From NCBI RefSeq assembly GCF_014648875.1, contig NZ_BMRY01000012.1:124001-188000 (forward strand): DNA of 64,000 nucleotides, in the 5' to 3' direction. The position numbers were made by a program, and so were the translations under genes. Shown piece after piece: positions 41,817 to 50,791 of this stretch. This DNA comes from Streptomyces parvus. GTDB lineage: Bacteria; Actinomycetota; Actinomycetes; Streptomycetales; Streptomycetaceae. The notes beneath the pieces were generated by a model, which was given only the letters and a program-made list of their open reading frames with translations, had not been told where the DNA came from and ran no database searches. How positions within the stretch are numbered: position 1 is the stretch's first letter; every line of letters starts with the position of its first letter.

Positions 41817-42362
41817 ATGCGAAACCGCCCGATCCCCGGCAGTTCCGGACTCGTCCGTGAGATGAGTCTGCTCGGCGACCCGTTGCTCCACCGGCCCTGC
41901 GAGGACGTCACCGATTTCGGCCCGTCGCTCGCGAAGCTGATCGAGGACATGTTCGCCACGATGTACGCCGCACAGGGTGTCGGGCTCGCCGCCAACCAGA
42001 TCGGCGTCCCGCTCAAGGTGTTCGTCTACGACTGCCCGGACGACGACGATGTCCGCCATCTGGGACACGTGGTCAATCCCGAACTGGTCGAGGCGGACGG
42101 ACTCACCGTACGCGGACCGGAGGGCTGTCTGTCACTTCCGGGTCTGGAAGCGGGCACGGAACGCTTCGACCACGCGGTCGTCGAGGGCTTCACGATGACC
42201 GGCGAGCCGGTCCGGATCGCCGGGACGGGATGGTTCGCCCGGTGCCTCCAGCACGAGTGCGACCACCTGGAGGGCACCGTCTACCCCGACCGGCTGACCG
42301 GGCTGCGGCGCTCCCGGCTGCTGCGCGCGGCGCGCCGGGCGCCCTGGGCGCGGCGGGGCTGA
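41817..42362 (+). CDS. def: Peptide deformylase
   Basis: A 181-residue deformylase with all three motifs: GVGLAANQIG, EGCLSLPG (metal Cys) and QHECDHLEG (HExDH). It removes the formyl group from nascent N-termini. The third motif has Cys where Ile or Leu is usual. Streptomycetes have several def paralogues. The C-terminus is Arg-rich. It converges on a TetR gene 36 bp away. Confidence 0.93.
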   Translation: MRNRPIPGSSGLVREMSLLGDPLLHRPCEDVTDFGPSLAKLIEDMFATMYAAQGVGLAANQIGVPLKVFVYDCPDDDDVRHLGHVVNPELVEADGLTVRGPEGCLSLPGLEAGTERFDHAVVEGFTMTGEPVRIAGTGWFARCLQHECDHLEGTVYPDRLTGLRRSRLLRAARRAPWARRG

Positions 42363-42398
42363 GCGACACCGGGCGCCGCAGCCCGGCATCCCATGGCC

Positions 42399-43073
42399 TC
42401 AGAATCCCGGGCCGCCCTTGACGTCGCGGTCGCCCGCCTCCGCCAGCCGCCCCCACAGCAGATCGGCGAGGCTGCTCACCAGCCGCTCGCGGGAGCAGGG
42501 CCGGTCGGCGAGCCACCAGTCGCCCGCCGCGTGCATCATGCCGACGATCCCGTGGCCCCAGATGCGGGCCATCTGCTCGCTGTCCGGCCCCAGATCGACC
42601 CGCTCGACGATCACCTGGCCCAGCTCCTCGCCGAGGCGGCGCAGCAGCGGTGCGGAGTGCCGGCCGACGTCGAAGCCCTGCTCGGGGGAGAGGGAGGCGT
42701 CGGCGGTGTCGGCCGCTCCGTCGGCGGGGTGCATCAGGAAGCGGTAGACCTGCGGGCGGGCCTCGATCGCGGCGAGATAGGTGTCGAGCGTGGCCTCCAC
42801 CCGTGCCCGCCGCTCGGCGGGAGCGTCCAGGGCTGCGCGCAACGCGCTGAGCAGGGCGTCGGTGTGGCGCTTGGCCAGCGCGCGGTAGAGGCCGCCCTTG
42901 TCCCCGAAGTGGCGGTAGAGGATCGGCTTGGTGATCCCGGCCTCGGCGGCGATGGCGTTCATCGAGGCCTGCGGTCCGTCCCTGAGCACCACCCGGTCCG
43001 CCGCTTCCAGCAACTCGCGGCGACGACGCTCGGCCGCGGTCCGCTGTCGCTCGGAGCTTCGTGCGGTCTCCAT
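42399..43073 (-). CDS. TetR-family regulator beside the acyl-CoA dehydrogenase gene
   Basis: A 224-residue regulator. The helix-turn-helix is at residues 15-65 (LLEAADRVVLRDGPQASMNA, AGITKPILYRHFGDKGG) and the ligand domain resembles TetR_C_33-type proteins. It is divergent from an acyl-CoA dehydrogenase gene across 185 bp that contain a strong palindrome, so it probably represses fatty-acid breakdown and releases DNA on binding an acyl-CoA. The start at 43073 has GGAGAG upstream. Confidence 0.9.
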   Translation of the reverse strand: METARSSERQRTAAERRRRELLEAADRVVLRDGPQASMNAIAAEAGITKPILYRHFGDKGGLYRALAKRHTDALLSALRAALDAPAERRARVEATLDTYLAAIEARPQVYRFLMHPADGAADTADASLSPEQGFDVGRHSAPLLRRLGEELGQVIVERVDLGPDSEQMARIWGHGIVGMMHAAGDWWLADRPCSRERLVSSLADLLWGRLAEAGDRDVKGGPGF

Positions 43074-43187
43074 GTCGTCTCTCCCACCCCTGGCCACGCG
43101 ATGCCGTCGCATCGCTCCTGCACGCCCGCGCAACGTAACACTCCACGAGGCGGGCGCCGGATCGGCTCCATGGCAGTTGACAGTGCC

Positions 43188-43222
43188 TACTTGCCGGTAA
43201 CAGACTGTGGTTACCGCAAGTA
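43188..43222. promoter_or_regulatory. Palindromic operator of the TetR/acyl-CoA dehydrogenase pair
   Basis: TACTTGCCGGTAAC (43188-43201) and GTTACCGCAAGTA (43210-43222) form an inverted repeat with an 8-bp centre; one arm has one extra base. Each arm is itself partly symmetric. It lies 37 bp before the dehydrogenase start. Confidence 0.7.
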
Positions 43223-43258
43223 ACGCATGGTTTTCGCCGCAGTGCCTGGAGGGGAAAC

Positions 43259-44485
43259 ATGGCCGAGTTCACGCTTGAGCTCAACGACGACCAGAAGCAG
43301 GTCAAGGAGTGGCTCCACGGCTTCGCGGCGGATGTCATCCGCCCCGCCGCCGCCGAGTGGGACGAGCGTGAGGAAACGCCCTGGCCCGTCATCCAGGAGG
43401 CGGCCAAGGTCGGCATCTACTCCCTGGACTTCTACGCCCAGCAGTTCTTCGACCCTACGGGTCTGGGCATCCCCATGGCTATGGAAGAGCTCTTCTGGGG
43501 CGACGCGGGCATCGCCCTGTCGATCGTCGGTACGGGCCTGGCGGCCGTCGGCGTCCTGGCCAACGGCACCGAGGAGCAGATCGGCACCTGGATCCCGCAG
43601 ATGTACGGCGACGCCGACGACGTGAAGGTCGCCGCCTTCTGCTCCTCCGAGCCCGACGCCGGATCCGACGTCGCCTCGATGCGCACCCGGGCCGTCTACG
43701 ACGAGGCCAAGGACGAGTGGGTCCTCAACGGCACCAAGACCTGGGCGACCAACGGCGGCATAGCCAACGTCCACGTCGTCGTCGCCGTCGTCGACCCCGA
43801 CATCGGCTCCAAGGGCCACGCCTCCTTCATCGTGCCGCCGGACACCCCCGGCCTCTCCCAGGGCCAGAAGTTCAAGAAGCACGGCATCCGCGCCTCCCAC
43901 ACCGCCGAGGTGGTCCTGGAGGACGTCCGCGTCCCCGGGCACTGCCTGCTCGGCGGCAAGGAGAAGCTCGACGAGCGCCTCGCCCGCGCCCGGGAGCGCG
44001 CCAAGGCGGGCGGCGAGCGGGTGAAGAACGCGGCGATGGCCACCTTCGAGGCCTCCCGTCCGGCCGTCGGCGCCATGGCCGTCGGTACCGCCCGCGCCGC
44101 CTACGAGGTCGCCCTCGACTACGCGAAGACCCGCAGCCAGTTCGGCCGCCCGATCATCGACAACCAGGGCATCGCCTTCCAGCTCGCCGACATGCGCACC
44201 CGCATCGACGCGGCCCGGCTGCTGGTCTGGCGCGCCTCCTGGATGGCCACCACCGGCAAGCCGTTCACCTCGGCCGAGGGCTCCATGTCGAAGCTGTACG
44301 CGAGCGAGACCGCCCGGGACGTCACCGCGCAGGCGATCCAGATCCTCGGCGGCAACGGCTTCACCCGGGAGTACCCCGTCGAGCGCATGCACCGCGACGC
44401 GGCCATCTACACCATCTTCGAGGGCACCAGCGAGATCCAGCGCCTGGTGATCGCCCGCACGCTCTCGGGCATGCCGATCCGCTAG
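43259..44485 (+). CDS. Acyl-CoA dehydrogenase
   Basis: A 408-residue FAD-dependent acyl-CoA dehydrogenase. It has the FAD/substrate motif CSSEPDAGSDVASMRTRA, the WATNGGIANV segment and the catalytic region IYTIFEGTSEIQRLV near the C-terminus. It catalyses the first step of beta-oxidation or amino-acid-derived acyl-CoA breakdown. The chain is slightly longer than short-chain members, with an inserted KARERAKAGGERVKN region. GGAGGGG precedes the ATG; divergent TetR control is likely. Confidence 0.92.
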   Translation: MAEFTLELNDDQKQVKEWLHGFAADVIRPAAAEWDEREETPWPVIQEAAKVGIYSLDFYAQQFFDPTGLGIPMAMEELFWGDAGIALSIVGTGLAAVGVLANGTEEQIGTWIPQMYGDADDVKVAAFCSSEPDAGSDVASMRTRAVYDEAKDEWVLNGTKTWATNGGIANVHVVVAVVDPDIGSKGHASFIVPPDTPGLSQGQKFKKHGIRASHTAEVVLEDVRVPGHCLLGGKEKLDERLARARERAKAGGERVKNAAMATFEASRPAVGAMAVGTARAAYEVALDYAKTRSQFGRPIIDNQGIAFQLADMRTRIDAARLLVWRASWMATTGKPFTSAEGSMSKLYASETARDVTAQAIQILGGNGFTREYPVERMHRDAAIYTIFEGTSEIQRLVIARTLSGMPIR

Positions 44486-44516
44486 CGGAGAAGCGGACAG
44501 CGGACCGCGGATATAC

Positions 44517-44556
44517 GGAAGGGCAGCCGGGGACACGGATCCCCGGCCGCCCTTCC
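44517..44556. terminator. Bidirectional terminator
   Basis: A 17-bp stem with one mismatch (44517-44533 with 44540-44556) and a 6-nt loop stands between the convergent dehydrogenase and glutathione peroxidase genes. Confidence 0.82.
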
Positions 44557-44564
44557 CCGTGCGC

Positions 44565-45053
44565 TCAGCCCGGCAGGTGCGCCTCGATCGCCGCCACGAC
44601 CTCCGTGGACTCCGGCTCCGAGCGCGGCCGGATCCGGGCCACCGGCTCACCGGCCGGCGAGATCACGAACTTCTCGAAGTTCCACTGGACGTCCCCGGCC
44701 TCCCCGTCCGCGTCCGCCAGCCGCGTCAGCTCCGTGTACAGCGGGTGCCGGCCGTCGCCGTTGACGTCGGTCTTCTCCAGCAGCGGGAAGCTGACCCCGT
44801 ACGTCGTCGAGCAGAACGTCTGGATCTCCTCCGCGCTGCCCGGCTCCTGCCCGGCGAACTGGTTGCACGGGACGCCGAGCACGGTCAGGCCCCGGTCCCC
44901 GTAGTTCTGCTGCAGCCGCTCCAGGCCCTCGTACTGCGGGGTGAGTCCGCACTTGGAGGCCACGTTGACCACCAGGACGGTCCGGCCGCTGTACGCGCCC
45001 AGCGTGGTCGGCTCGCCCGTGAGGGTGCGCAGCGGAATGTCGTGCAGCGTCAT
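44565..45053 (-). CDS. Glutathione peroxidase-family thiol peroxidase
   Basis: A 162-residue GPx-fold peroxidase. Peroxidatic Cys35 (NVASKCGLTPQY), the catalytic Gln in NQFAGQEPG and the Trp in WNFEKF are present. A second Cys in VPCNQF can resolve the disulfide, so it probably uses thioredoxin. Cytoplasmic removal of hydroperoxides. GGGAGAG precedes the start. Last of the XRE-GNAT-GPx run on the minus strand. Confidence 0.92.
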   Translation of the reverse strand: MTLHDIPLRTLTGEPTTLGAYSGRTVLVVNVASKCGLTPQYEGLERLQQNYGDRGLTVLGVPCNQFAGQEPGSAEEIQTFCSTTYGVSFPLLEKTDVNGDGRHPLYTELTRLADADGEAGDVQWNFEKFVISPAGEPVARIRPRSEPESTEVVAAIEAHLPG

Positions 45054-45103
45054 GAAGCTCTCCCTGTTCCTTGCGTGGTGCCGCTCATTGTGCCGCCCAC
45101 CGC

Positions 45104-45628
45104 TCACGGAGCGGCGAGCTCCTTGTAGTAGAAGGTCGTCGGCTTCAGGCTGCCCGCCGGATCGGCCGCGTATCCCGGCACGCTCCCGACCTCTTTCCAC
45201 CCCGCCTTGCAGTAGACCTGCTCGGCCAGACTGCCGGTCTCGGTGTCCAGGACCAGCAGCGTGATGCCCTCGGTCGCCGCGTACGCCTCCACCGCCGCGA
45301 GCAGCGCTCCGCCGAGCCCCTGCCCGCGTGCCGACGGGCGGACCATCAGCTTGGCGACCTCCGCGCGGTGCCGGGCGTTCGGCAGCGGGGCGCGGACCAG
45401 GGCGATCGTCCCGGAGACCCGGCCGCCCTCGCGGGCGATCCAGATGCCGATACTCCCGGCCTCCACGGAGGCGGCCCGCTCCCGCCACCAGATGGCGGCC
45501 GTCTCCCGGTCCAACGGGGCCAGGAAGCCGACCGAGGACCCCTCGTCGACGGTCTCGACCAGCAGGCCGGCCAGGTCGTCGGCGTACGTGACCAGCTCGG
45601 GGGCGGACACATGGACGATCTCGGTCAT
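45104..45628 (-). CDS. GNAT-family N-acetyltransferase
   Basis: A 174-residue GNAT protein with the acetyl-CoA loop VRPSARGQGLGGALLAAVEAYA and LLVLDTETGSLAEQVYCKAG. Substrate unknown. It follows an XRE-cupin regulator gene by 54 bp; in many actinobacteria such pairs are co-regulated, so the regulator probably controls it. Confidence 0.87.
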   Translation of the reverse strand: MTEIVHVSAPELVTYADDLAGLLVETVDEGSSVGFLAPLDRETAAIWWRERAASVEAGSIGIWIAREGGRVSGTIALVRAPLPNARHRAEVAKLMVRPSARGQGLGGALLAAVEAYAATEGITLLVLDTETGSLAEQVYCKAGWKEVGSVPGYAADPAGSLKPTTFYYKELAAP

Positions 45629-45682
45629 GGGCGGGGTCCTTTCGCGGGGGAACGGTCGAGGGGAGGGAGTCCGGGGCGCGGG

Positions 45683-46261
45683 TCAGGGCAGGACGACCAG
45701 CAGGGCGTAGCGTGCCCGCCCCGGCCCCGCGCAGTGGAAGCGGGACGGGCCGTGCAGCCTGAAGCGGAGGCAGTCCCCGGTGCGCACGGTGTGCGTCACC
45801 TCGGCGACCGTCACCTCCACCGTGCCTTCCCGTACCCAGATGTGCTGCTCGACACCGGGCACGGGCGCGTTCTCGTAGGCGATCGACGCACCCGGTTCGA
45901 GGACGGACTCGACGACCTCTGCGCGCAGCCCGGGATGCGGCGGCGAGACCGACCTCCGGACGAACCCGGCCGCCTCGTCGCGCCAGACCGTCTGCCGGGC
46001 CGCGGGCACCAGGGGCGGGGGCTCGGCCTCCACCTCCATGAGCAGCCGGGACATCGTCCGGCCGTAGACCGTGCACAGCCGCCCGAGCAGCGTGGCGGTC
46101 GGGCTCACCTCGCAGCGCTCCAGCCGCGACAGCGTCGACCGGCTCACCCCGCTGCGGCGGGCCAGCTCGTCCAGGGACCAGCCGTGCTCGGTGCGCAGGT
46201 CCGCCAGTCGCACGGCGAGCCGGACGCCCATGGGATCCGGCTCCTCGATCGCATCTCCCAT
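45683..46261 (-). CDS. XRE-family regulator with C-terminal cupin domain
   Basis: A 192-residue regulator. The helix-turn-helix is at residues 12-65 (WSLDELARRSGVSRSTLSRL, CEVSPTATLLGRL); the cupin domain (GVEQHIWVREGTVEV, VRTGDCLRFRLHGPSRFHCAG) lies at 110-190. Such proteins sense small ligands. The start at 46261 overlaps a short palindrome region (46266-46278) that may be its own operator. It leads the GNAT gene. Confidence 0.88.
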   Translation of the reverse strand: MGDAIEEPDPMGVRLAVRLADLRTEHGWSLDELARRSGVSRSTLSRLERCEVSPTATLLGRLCTVYGRTMSRLLMEVEAEPPPLVPAARQTVWRDEAAGFVRRSVSPPHPGLRAEVVESVLEPGASIAYENAPVPGVEQHIWVREGTVEVTVAEVTHTVRTGDCLRFRLHGPSRFHCAGPGRARYALLVVLP

Positions 46262-46265
46262 ATTC

Positions 46266-46278
46266 GGGATCGTATCCC
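46266..46278. promoter_or_regulatory. Small palindrome at the XRE-cupin gene start
   Basis: GGGAT-CGT-ATCCC, 4 bp upstream of the regulator start codon on the minus strand. An autoregulatory operator is plausible; no -10 box is clear. Confidence 0.35.
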
Positions 46279-46295
46279 TGATCGGGGAAGGTTTT

Positions 46296-46365
46296 CTAGG
46301 TCCTGTCGTCAAACTGCCGTCGTCGCCCGAAGCGCGGCAGACGGCAGTTCGACGACAGGACCTAG
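46296..46365. terminator. 26-bp inverted repeat at the end of the ClC gene
   Basis: Arms 46296-46321 and 46340-46365 match at 25 of 26 positions around an 18-nt loop; both ends are CTAG. The right arm includes the TAG stop of the ClC gene. The simplest reading is a terminator for the minus-strand ClC transcript. The length and CTAG ends also fit a miniature inverted-repeat element. Confidence 0.7.
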
Positions 46366-47705
46366 GGGGACCCGGTCCGTGCCCCGTCCCGGTCCGCCGG
46401 TGCGGGCGTCAGCCGGACCGTGACCACGTACGCCACCACCACCGCCACGATCACCAGAGGCATCAGTGTGAGCCCCTCCTTGCCCAGCAGCAGCGTCGCC
46501 AGGAGCACCGAGGTCATCGGCAGCCGCAGCATCGCCACGCACATGGCCCCGATGCCCATCGCGAACCCCGCCGTGAGATGCAGCCCCGGCAGGTGGGACA
46601 GCGCGACACCGCCCACCGCGCCCACGAACATCGCGGGAAAGACCGGGCCGCCCCGGAAACAGCTCAACGAGGCGCAGTACGCGAGCGACTTGCAGACGAT
46701 GAGCAGGACGAGCGCGCCGACCGAGTACTCCGCGCTCTCGGACAGGAAGTGGCCCAGTTCGTGCTCGCCCGAATACAGCACCTGGGAACCGTCCTTGCCC
46801 GACGTCTCGGCGTACACCAGCGCCAGCGCGCCGACGACCAGGCCCATCACCGCCGTGCCCACCACCGTCCGCCGCGCCACGCGTTCCTGGAGGGCCAGCG
46901 AGAGCCGGCGGATACCCGCACCCGCGAAGGCCGCCGCGACACCGAGCACCAGCGCCCACCCGAACCCGGCGGCATCGGGGCTCGTCGCCGACGGCACCTC
47001 GCCCAGCGTCAGGGAGTACGTCCCCAGGCCCGTCCAGGAGCCCAGCCCCGTGAAGATCAGCGCGCCGATGCCCGCCGAGAGCAGCCCGGGCACCAGGACC
47101 ACGCCCAGCATCGGCCCGGCCAGACCCGCCACCTCCATCAGCAGGAACGCGCCCAGCAGCGGCGACCCCAGCAGGGCGCTCACCGCGGCGAAGCTCCCCG
47201 ACGCCCCGACCAGGGACCGCGCATCCGGTGCCAGGTCCCGCTTGATACGCCCCGCCGCCCAGACGGCCAGCCCGCCGCCCAGCGCGATCAGGGGCGCCTC
47301 CGGCCCCAGCACCGCGCCCACGCCCAGCGAGACGAGCGCCGCGAGCACGATCCCGGGCAGATCCGCCGCGGGCGGGGCGCCGGTGGACACCAGCCCCTCC
47401 GCCGGCCGGTGCCCGCCCCCGCCCGGCAGCCGGCGCACGACGAGCCCGACCAGGAGCCCGGCGACGCCAAGCAGCGGAACGGGCCACCACGACGGGGTCG
47501 CCTCGAACCCCAGCGCCTTCGGCAGCTCCGTGTACGTGAGCGACTGGAGCTCCGAGACCAGCGCCAGGAAACCGAACGCGACCGCGGAGACCGGCACCCC
47601 GAGAACGGCCGCCATCAGCAGCAGCACCGCGTACTTCCGCGTGCGGACCGCCGCGTACGGGTCCTCCGGCGCGGTGGCGGGGGTGACCGGGGGCGTGGTC
47701 GGCAT
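46362..47705 (-). CDS. ClC-family chloride channel/transporter
   Basis: A 447-residue ClC protein with about ten to twelve helices. The gating-glutamate motif GxEGP reads LGPEAPL with the Glu kept, and the third motif GxFxP reads GGPVFPAMFVGAVGG. The first motif (GSGIP) is altered to GGGHRP, so anion selectivity may differ. It has no CBS domains. GAGGAG precedes the ATG. It ends the DUF389-DUF2252-ClC run. Confidence 0.88.
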   Translation of the reverse strand: MPTTPPVTPATAPEDPYAAVRTRKYAVLLLMAAVLGVPVSAVAFGFLALVSELQSLTYTELPKALGFEATPSWWPVPLLGVAGLLVGLVVRRLPGGGGHRPAEGLVSTGAPPAADLPGIVLAALVSLGVGAVLGPEAPLIALGGGLAVWAAGRIKRDLAPDARSLVGASGSFAAVSALLGSPLLGAFLLMEVAGLAGPMLGVVLVPGLLSAGIGALIFTGLGSWTGLGTYSLTLGEVPSATSPDAAGFGWALVLGVAAAFAGAGIRRLSLALQERVARRTVVGTAVMGLVVGALALVYAETSGKDGSQVLYSGEHELGHFLSESAEYSVGALVLLIVCKSLAYCASLSCFRGGPVFPAMFVGAVGGVALSHLPGLHLTAGFAMGIGAMCVAMLRLPMTSVLLATLLLGKEGLTLMPLVIVAVVVAYVVTVRLTPAPADRDGARTGSP

Positions 47706-47890
47706 GGGCGCGGCTCCTCGGCGTGACGACGGTAGGGAAAGGGGCGCCCCCGGCCGTCGGGCAGGGGGACACCCCACCCGGCCGTCGGACATCGGAAGAG
47801 GGCATCCCCCACGGCTCCACGCCGGGATACCACGCGGCGGCGGGCCGGGCCGCCCGCCGCCGCCGGGAACACACCCTCCGGCGCGGAAGG

Positions 47891-49354
47891 TCAGCCGCCC
47901 GGCCCCGGAAGACCGTCCGCGCCGGAGGTGCCGTTCGCGCCGGCCGCGGGCAGCCGGCCCGCGGCCACCGCGTCGACCAGTGCCCGGTGGTCCAGCTCGT
48001 TGCGGTCCGCGTACGACTCCGAGAACGTGGCGATCGCCCGGTCGAAGACGTCCTTGCCGCCCAGATAGCCGGCGATGGCGATCCGGTCCCCGGACCGGGC
48101 ATGGGCGCGGGCCAGCGTGGCCCCGCACACCTCGCCGAACGCCCGCATCCCCTTCGGCGGCATCGACTCCGGTTCGGCGATGCCCTTCCAGTCGCGCAGC
48201 TGGCGTACGTAGAAGTCCCGGCTCCGGCCGTCGATGCCGTCGGCCCGCTCCCAGCCCAGGAAGATGTCACCGGCCGCCTGCATCAGGCGCTGCCCCGCGA
48301 CCACCCGTTCGCCCTGGTTCGCATACCGGCTCGCCCCGGTGAACTCCGCCAGCACCGAGGGACCGGCCTCCTTGGCCTGGAGCAGCAGCGGATCCCCGCC
48401 GTCCCGGCCGAGCAGCAGGACGATCCAGCACCGGGTGCCGACACTGCCCACACCGACGACCTTCCGGGCCACGTCCACCAGCGCGAAGTCCTCCAGCAGA
48501 CTGCGCCGATCGGGTGGCAGGCTGCGTGCGTACCCCGCCAGCATGGAGCCGAACTGCCGGAACACCGCGTCCCGGTCCACCCCCGGCGTCAGATCGGTCA
48601 GCGGGACGACCATCGGGGGATCCGCCGCGATCCGCAGCCGCCCGTCGACCACCTCGGCGAGCTTCCCGAACGCCTGAAGGCTGTCCCGGGACCGGGCCTT
48701 CCCCAACGCCCGGTCGACATTCCTGCGCCCTCGTCCGCCCAACTGTTCCGCGGCCACCGTGCGCAGCCGCTCAGCATCCGTCCGCGCGTACCAGACGTCC
48801 AGATTGCGCATGCCCGCGAACCGGACCATCGCCTCCCGGTAAGAGCGGACCGTGGCCCGGACGACCCCGGCCCGCTCCCGGAGCGTGAAGCCGTTCGCCC
48901 GCCCCGCGATGACGAGGCTCGCCGCGAGCCGTTTGACGTCCCACTCCCAGGGCCCCGGGAGCGTCTCGTCGAAGTCGTTGATGTCGAAGAGGAGATTCCG
49001 CTCGGGGGAGGCCAGCAGCCGGAAGTTCAGCAGATGGGCGTCACCGCACAACTGCGCCCTGATTCCCGACACCGGGGTGCCGGCCAGGTCGGCGGCCATC
49101 AGCGCGGCCGCTCCCCGGTAGAAGCGGAACGGGGACTCCGTCATCCGGGCATAGCGGATCGGGACCAGCTCGGGAACCCGGTCCGCCGACTGGGCTTCGA
49201 GGACGGTCAGCGGATCGGGGCGGCGCGGCGACGGGGAGAACTCCGCATGGCCCGACCGGGGCGCCTCACGGCGGGCGGCCTTGCCCAGTGCCGCCCGTTC
49301 GGCCGGTGTCGCGTGCGGTGCGGCGCGCAGCGGCGCCTCGGCTTCCCGGTCCAT
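47891..49354 (-). CDS. DUF2252 protein (kinase-like fold)
   Basis: A 487-residue DUF2252 protein. The family has a protein-kinase/aminoglycoside-kinase-like fold of unknown function. Segments include PFRFYRGAAALMAADLA, AQLCGDAHLLNFRLLASPER, LLFDINDFDETLPGPWEWD and VGVGSVGTRCWIVLL; the GDAHLLNF and NDFDE motifs look like the catalytic and metal-binding loops. No membrane segment. It follows the DUF389 gene by 23 bp and precedes the ClC gene by 185 bp, a gap with only short GC repeats. Confidence 0.88.
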   Translation of the reverse strand: MDREAEAPLRAAPHATPAERAALGKAARREAPRSGHAEFSPSPRRPDPLTVLEAQSADRVPELVPIRYARMTESPFRFYRGAAALMAADLAGTPVSGIRAQLCGDAHLLNFRLLASPERNLLFDINDFDETLPGPWEWDVKRLAASLVIAGRANGFTLRERAGVVRATVRSYREAMVRFAGMRNLDVWYARTDAERLRTVAAEQLGGRGRRNVDRALGKARSRDSLQAFGKLAEVVDGRLRIAADPPMVVPLTDLTPGVDRDAVFRQFGSMLAGYARSLPPDRRSLLEDFALVDVARKVVGVGSVGTRCWIVLLLGRDGGDPLLLQAKEAGPSVLAEFTGASRYANQGERVVAGQRLMQAAGDIFLGWERADGIDGRSRDFYVRQLRDWKGIAEPESMPPKGMRAFGEVCGATLARAHARSGDRIAIAGYLGGKDVFDRAIATFSESYADRNELDHRALVDAVAAGRLPAAGANGTSGADGLPGPGG

Positions 49355-49377
49355 GACGTGGCTCCTTCCGGCCTTCC

Positions 49378-50343
49378 TCAGGCCTGTTCGGCGATCCGGC
49401 GCTCACGGTCGCGGCGGAGGCGGACCCGCTGCCAGATCGCCCGCTGGGCCTTGAGCGCGAACGCGCCCACCACGATCAGCACGAGGATGTTGACGAAGAG
49501 CTGGATGGCCGAGCCCCGTACGTCGGACCAGCTGGTGTACGCGGTGGAGACGGCGATGTCCGCGGCGGCCGGGATCGTCGTCACGGAGATGAACACCCCG
49601 AGCAGAGCACTGGTCCTGGCCTCGGTGAGCGACACGATCCCGACGATCCCGGCCAGGGTGGCGACAGCGACGGAGAAGAAGTTCGGCGTGTTGATGAGGT
49701 TGGAGACGGGCCGCAGCCCCCGGTCGAACGCCTCCGACTCCAGCCCGAAACCCCGGATGAGGAGGGCGAAGAGGAAGGTCACCACGATGGTGAGGAGGAA
49801 GCCGACGCCCAGGGCGGCCAGCCCGCTGCGCACCATGGACCGGTGGCGCCGGTCGATCCCCAGCGCCACACTGACGATGGCTCCGTACTCCGGCCCGACG
49901 ACCATCGCCCCGACGATCAGGATCTGCGAGTTGGTGACGATGCCGACCGACCCGATCAGCCCGGCGATGACCAGGTACAGGTAGAAGCTCGGCGGATACC
50001 GGCCCCCGGACCTGATGCGTGCCTCGACCTGTTCCCAGACCGGGGCCCGGCTCAGCGGCCCCAGCTCGCGCTGCCCGCCCTCGGTGGCCGCACCGGAGAA
50101 GGCCATGTCGACGGGTTCGATGACGAGGGAGCCCCGCTGGTCGAGACGGACGGCGCGCAGTCGGCGCAGCACGTCGTTGGCCGCCCCCGTCAGTACGTCG
50201 CAGGCGATGGCATCGCCGTCGGGGCGGCGGGCGGCATCGCGCTGGACGATCAGGTTGAGCACGCACGGGTCGGCCGAGAGAAGGCCGACGACCTCGTCGG
50301 TCAGGTCCGGCGGGCTCACCGCGCGGATGTGGATCATGTCCAT
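49378..50343 (-). CDS. DUF389 membrane protein
   Basis: A 321-residue protein. About 110 cytoplasmic residues (MDMIHIRAVSPPDLTDEVV) precede a DUF389 domain of six or seven helices with the family pattern IVTNSQILIVGAMVVGPEYG. Function unknown; the family is common in actinobacteria and cyanobacteria. GGAGG precedes the start. First gene of the DUF389-DUF2252-ClC run, divergent from a small DUF6011 gene across 173 bp that hold nothing I recognise. Confidence 0.88.
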   Translation of the reverse strand: MDMIHIRAVSPPDLTDEVVGLLSADPCVLNLIVQRDAARRPDGDAIACDVLTGAANDVLRRLRAVRLDQRGSLVIEPVDMAFSGAATEGGQRELGPLSRAPVWEQVEARIRSGGRYPPSFYLYLVIAGLIGSVGIVTNSQILIVGAMVVGPEYGAIVSVALGIDRRHRSMVRSGLAALGVGFLLTIVVTFLFALLIRGFGLESEAFDRGLRPVSNLINTPNFFSVAVATLAGIVGIVSLTEARTSALLGVFISVTTIPAAADIAVSTAYTSWSDVRGSAIQLFVNILVLIVVGAFALKAQRAIWQRVRLRRDRERRIAEQA

Positions 50344-50516
50344 CCCGGCACCTCCGCGGCTCCCTGCCCCGTCGCACGGAGCTGTGCCCGGCGGGCGGCC
50401 CGGGGCTCACTCCAGTAACGCGGCACCGGCACCGTTCGGCAAACCGGCGGTCACCCGCACGGGCCGGGGCACCGGGGCCGCAGGCGGCCGCCCGCCCGGG
50501 CTGGGATCATGAAGGG

Positions 50517-50780
50517 GTGGACACCCCCGACACACCCGATGCCTTCCCCGAACCGCTGCCCGGGGCCGACGAAGCGGTCCGCGAGGAGAGGGCCACCGAC
50601 GGCGGGCCGCCGGAGGGCCGCCGCCTCGTCCGCTGCCGTCTCTGCGGCCGGCCCCTGACCGGGGCCGACTCGCGGCGGGCCGGCCTCGGCCCGTCCTGCG
50701 ACGCCAAGCTGCACCCGGCGCCGCCGGACATCCGCACCCGCCGCCACGAGGTCGACCAGGACCCGCTGCCGGGCACGTGA
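50517..50780 (+). CDS. Small DUF6011-type Cys4 protein
   Basis: An 87-residue protein. After an acidic start the core RCRLCGRPLTGADSRRAGLG ends in PSCDAKL. The Cys pattern CxxC...C suggests a treble-clef or zinc-ribbon-like fold, as in DUF6011 proteins that also occur fused to nucleic-acid enzymes. GTG start with AAGGGG directly upstream. It converges on tesB 11 bp away. Function unknown. Confidence 0.72.
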   Translation: MDTPDTPDAFPEPLPGADEAVREERATDGGPPEGRRLVRCRLCGRPLTGADSRRAGLGPSCDAKLHPAPPDIRTRRHEVDQDPLPGT

Positions 50781-50791
50781 GCCGGACGGGT

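Noticed and set aside
46309..48270. A 653-codon minus-strand frame across the ClC gene
   Set aside because: Out of frame with the clear ClC protein and rich in Arg/Gly/Ala, as expected for a shadow frame.
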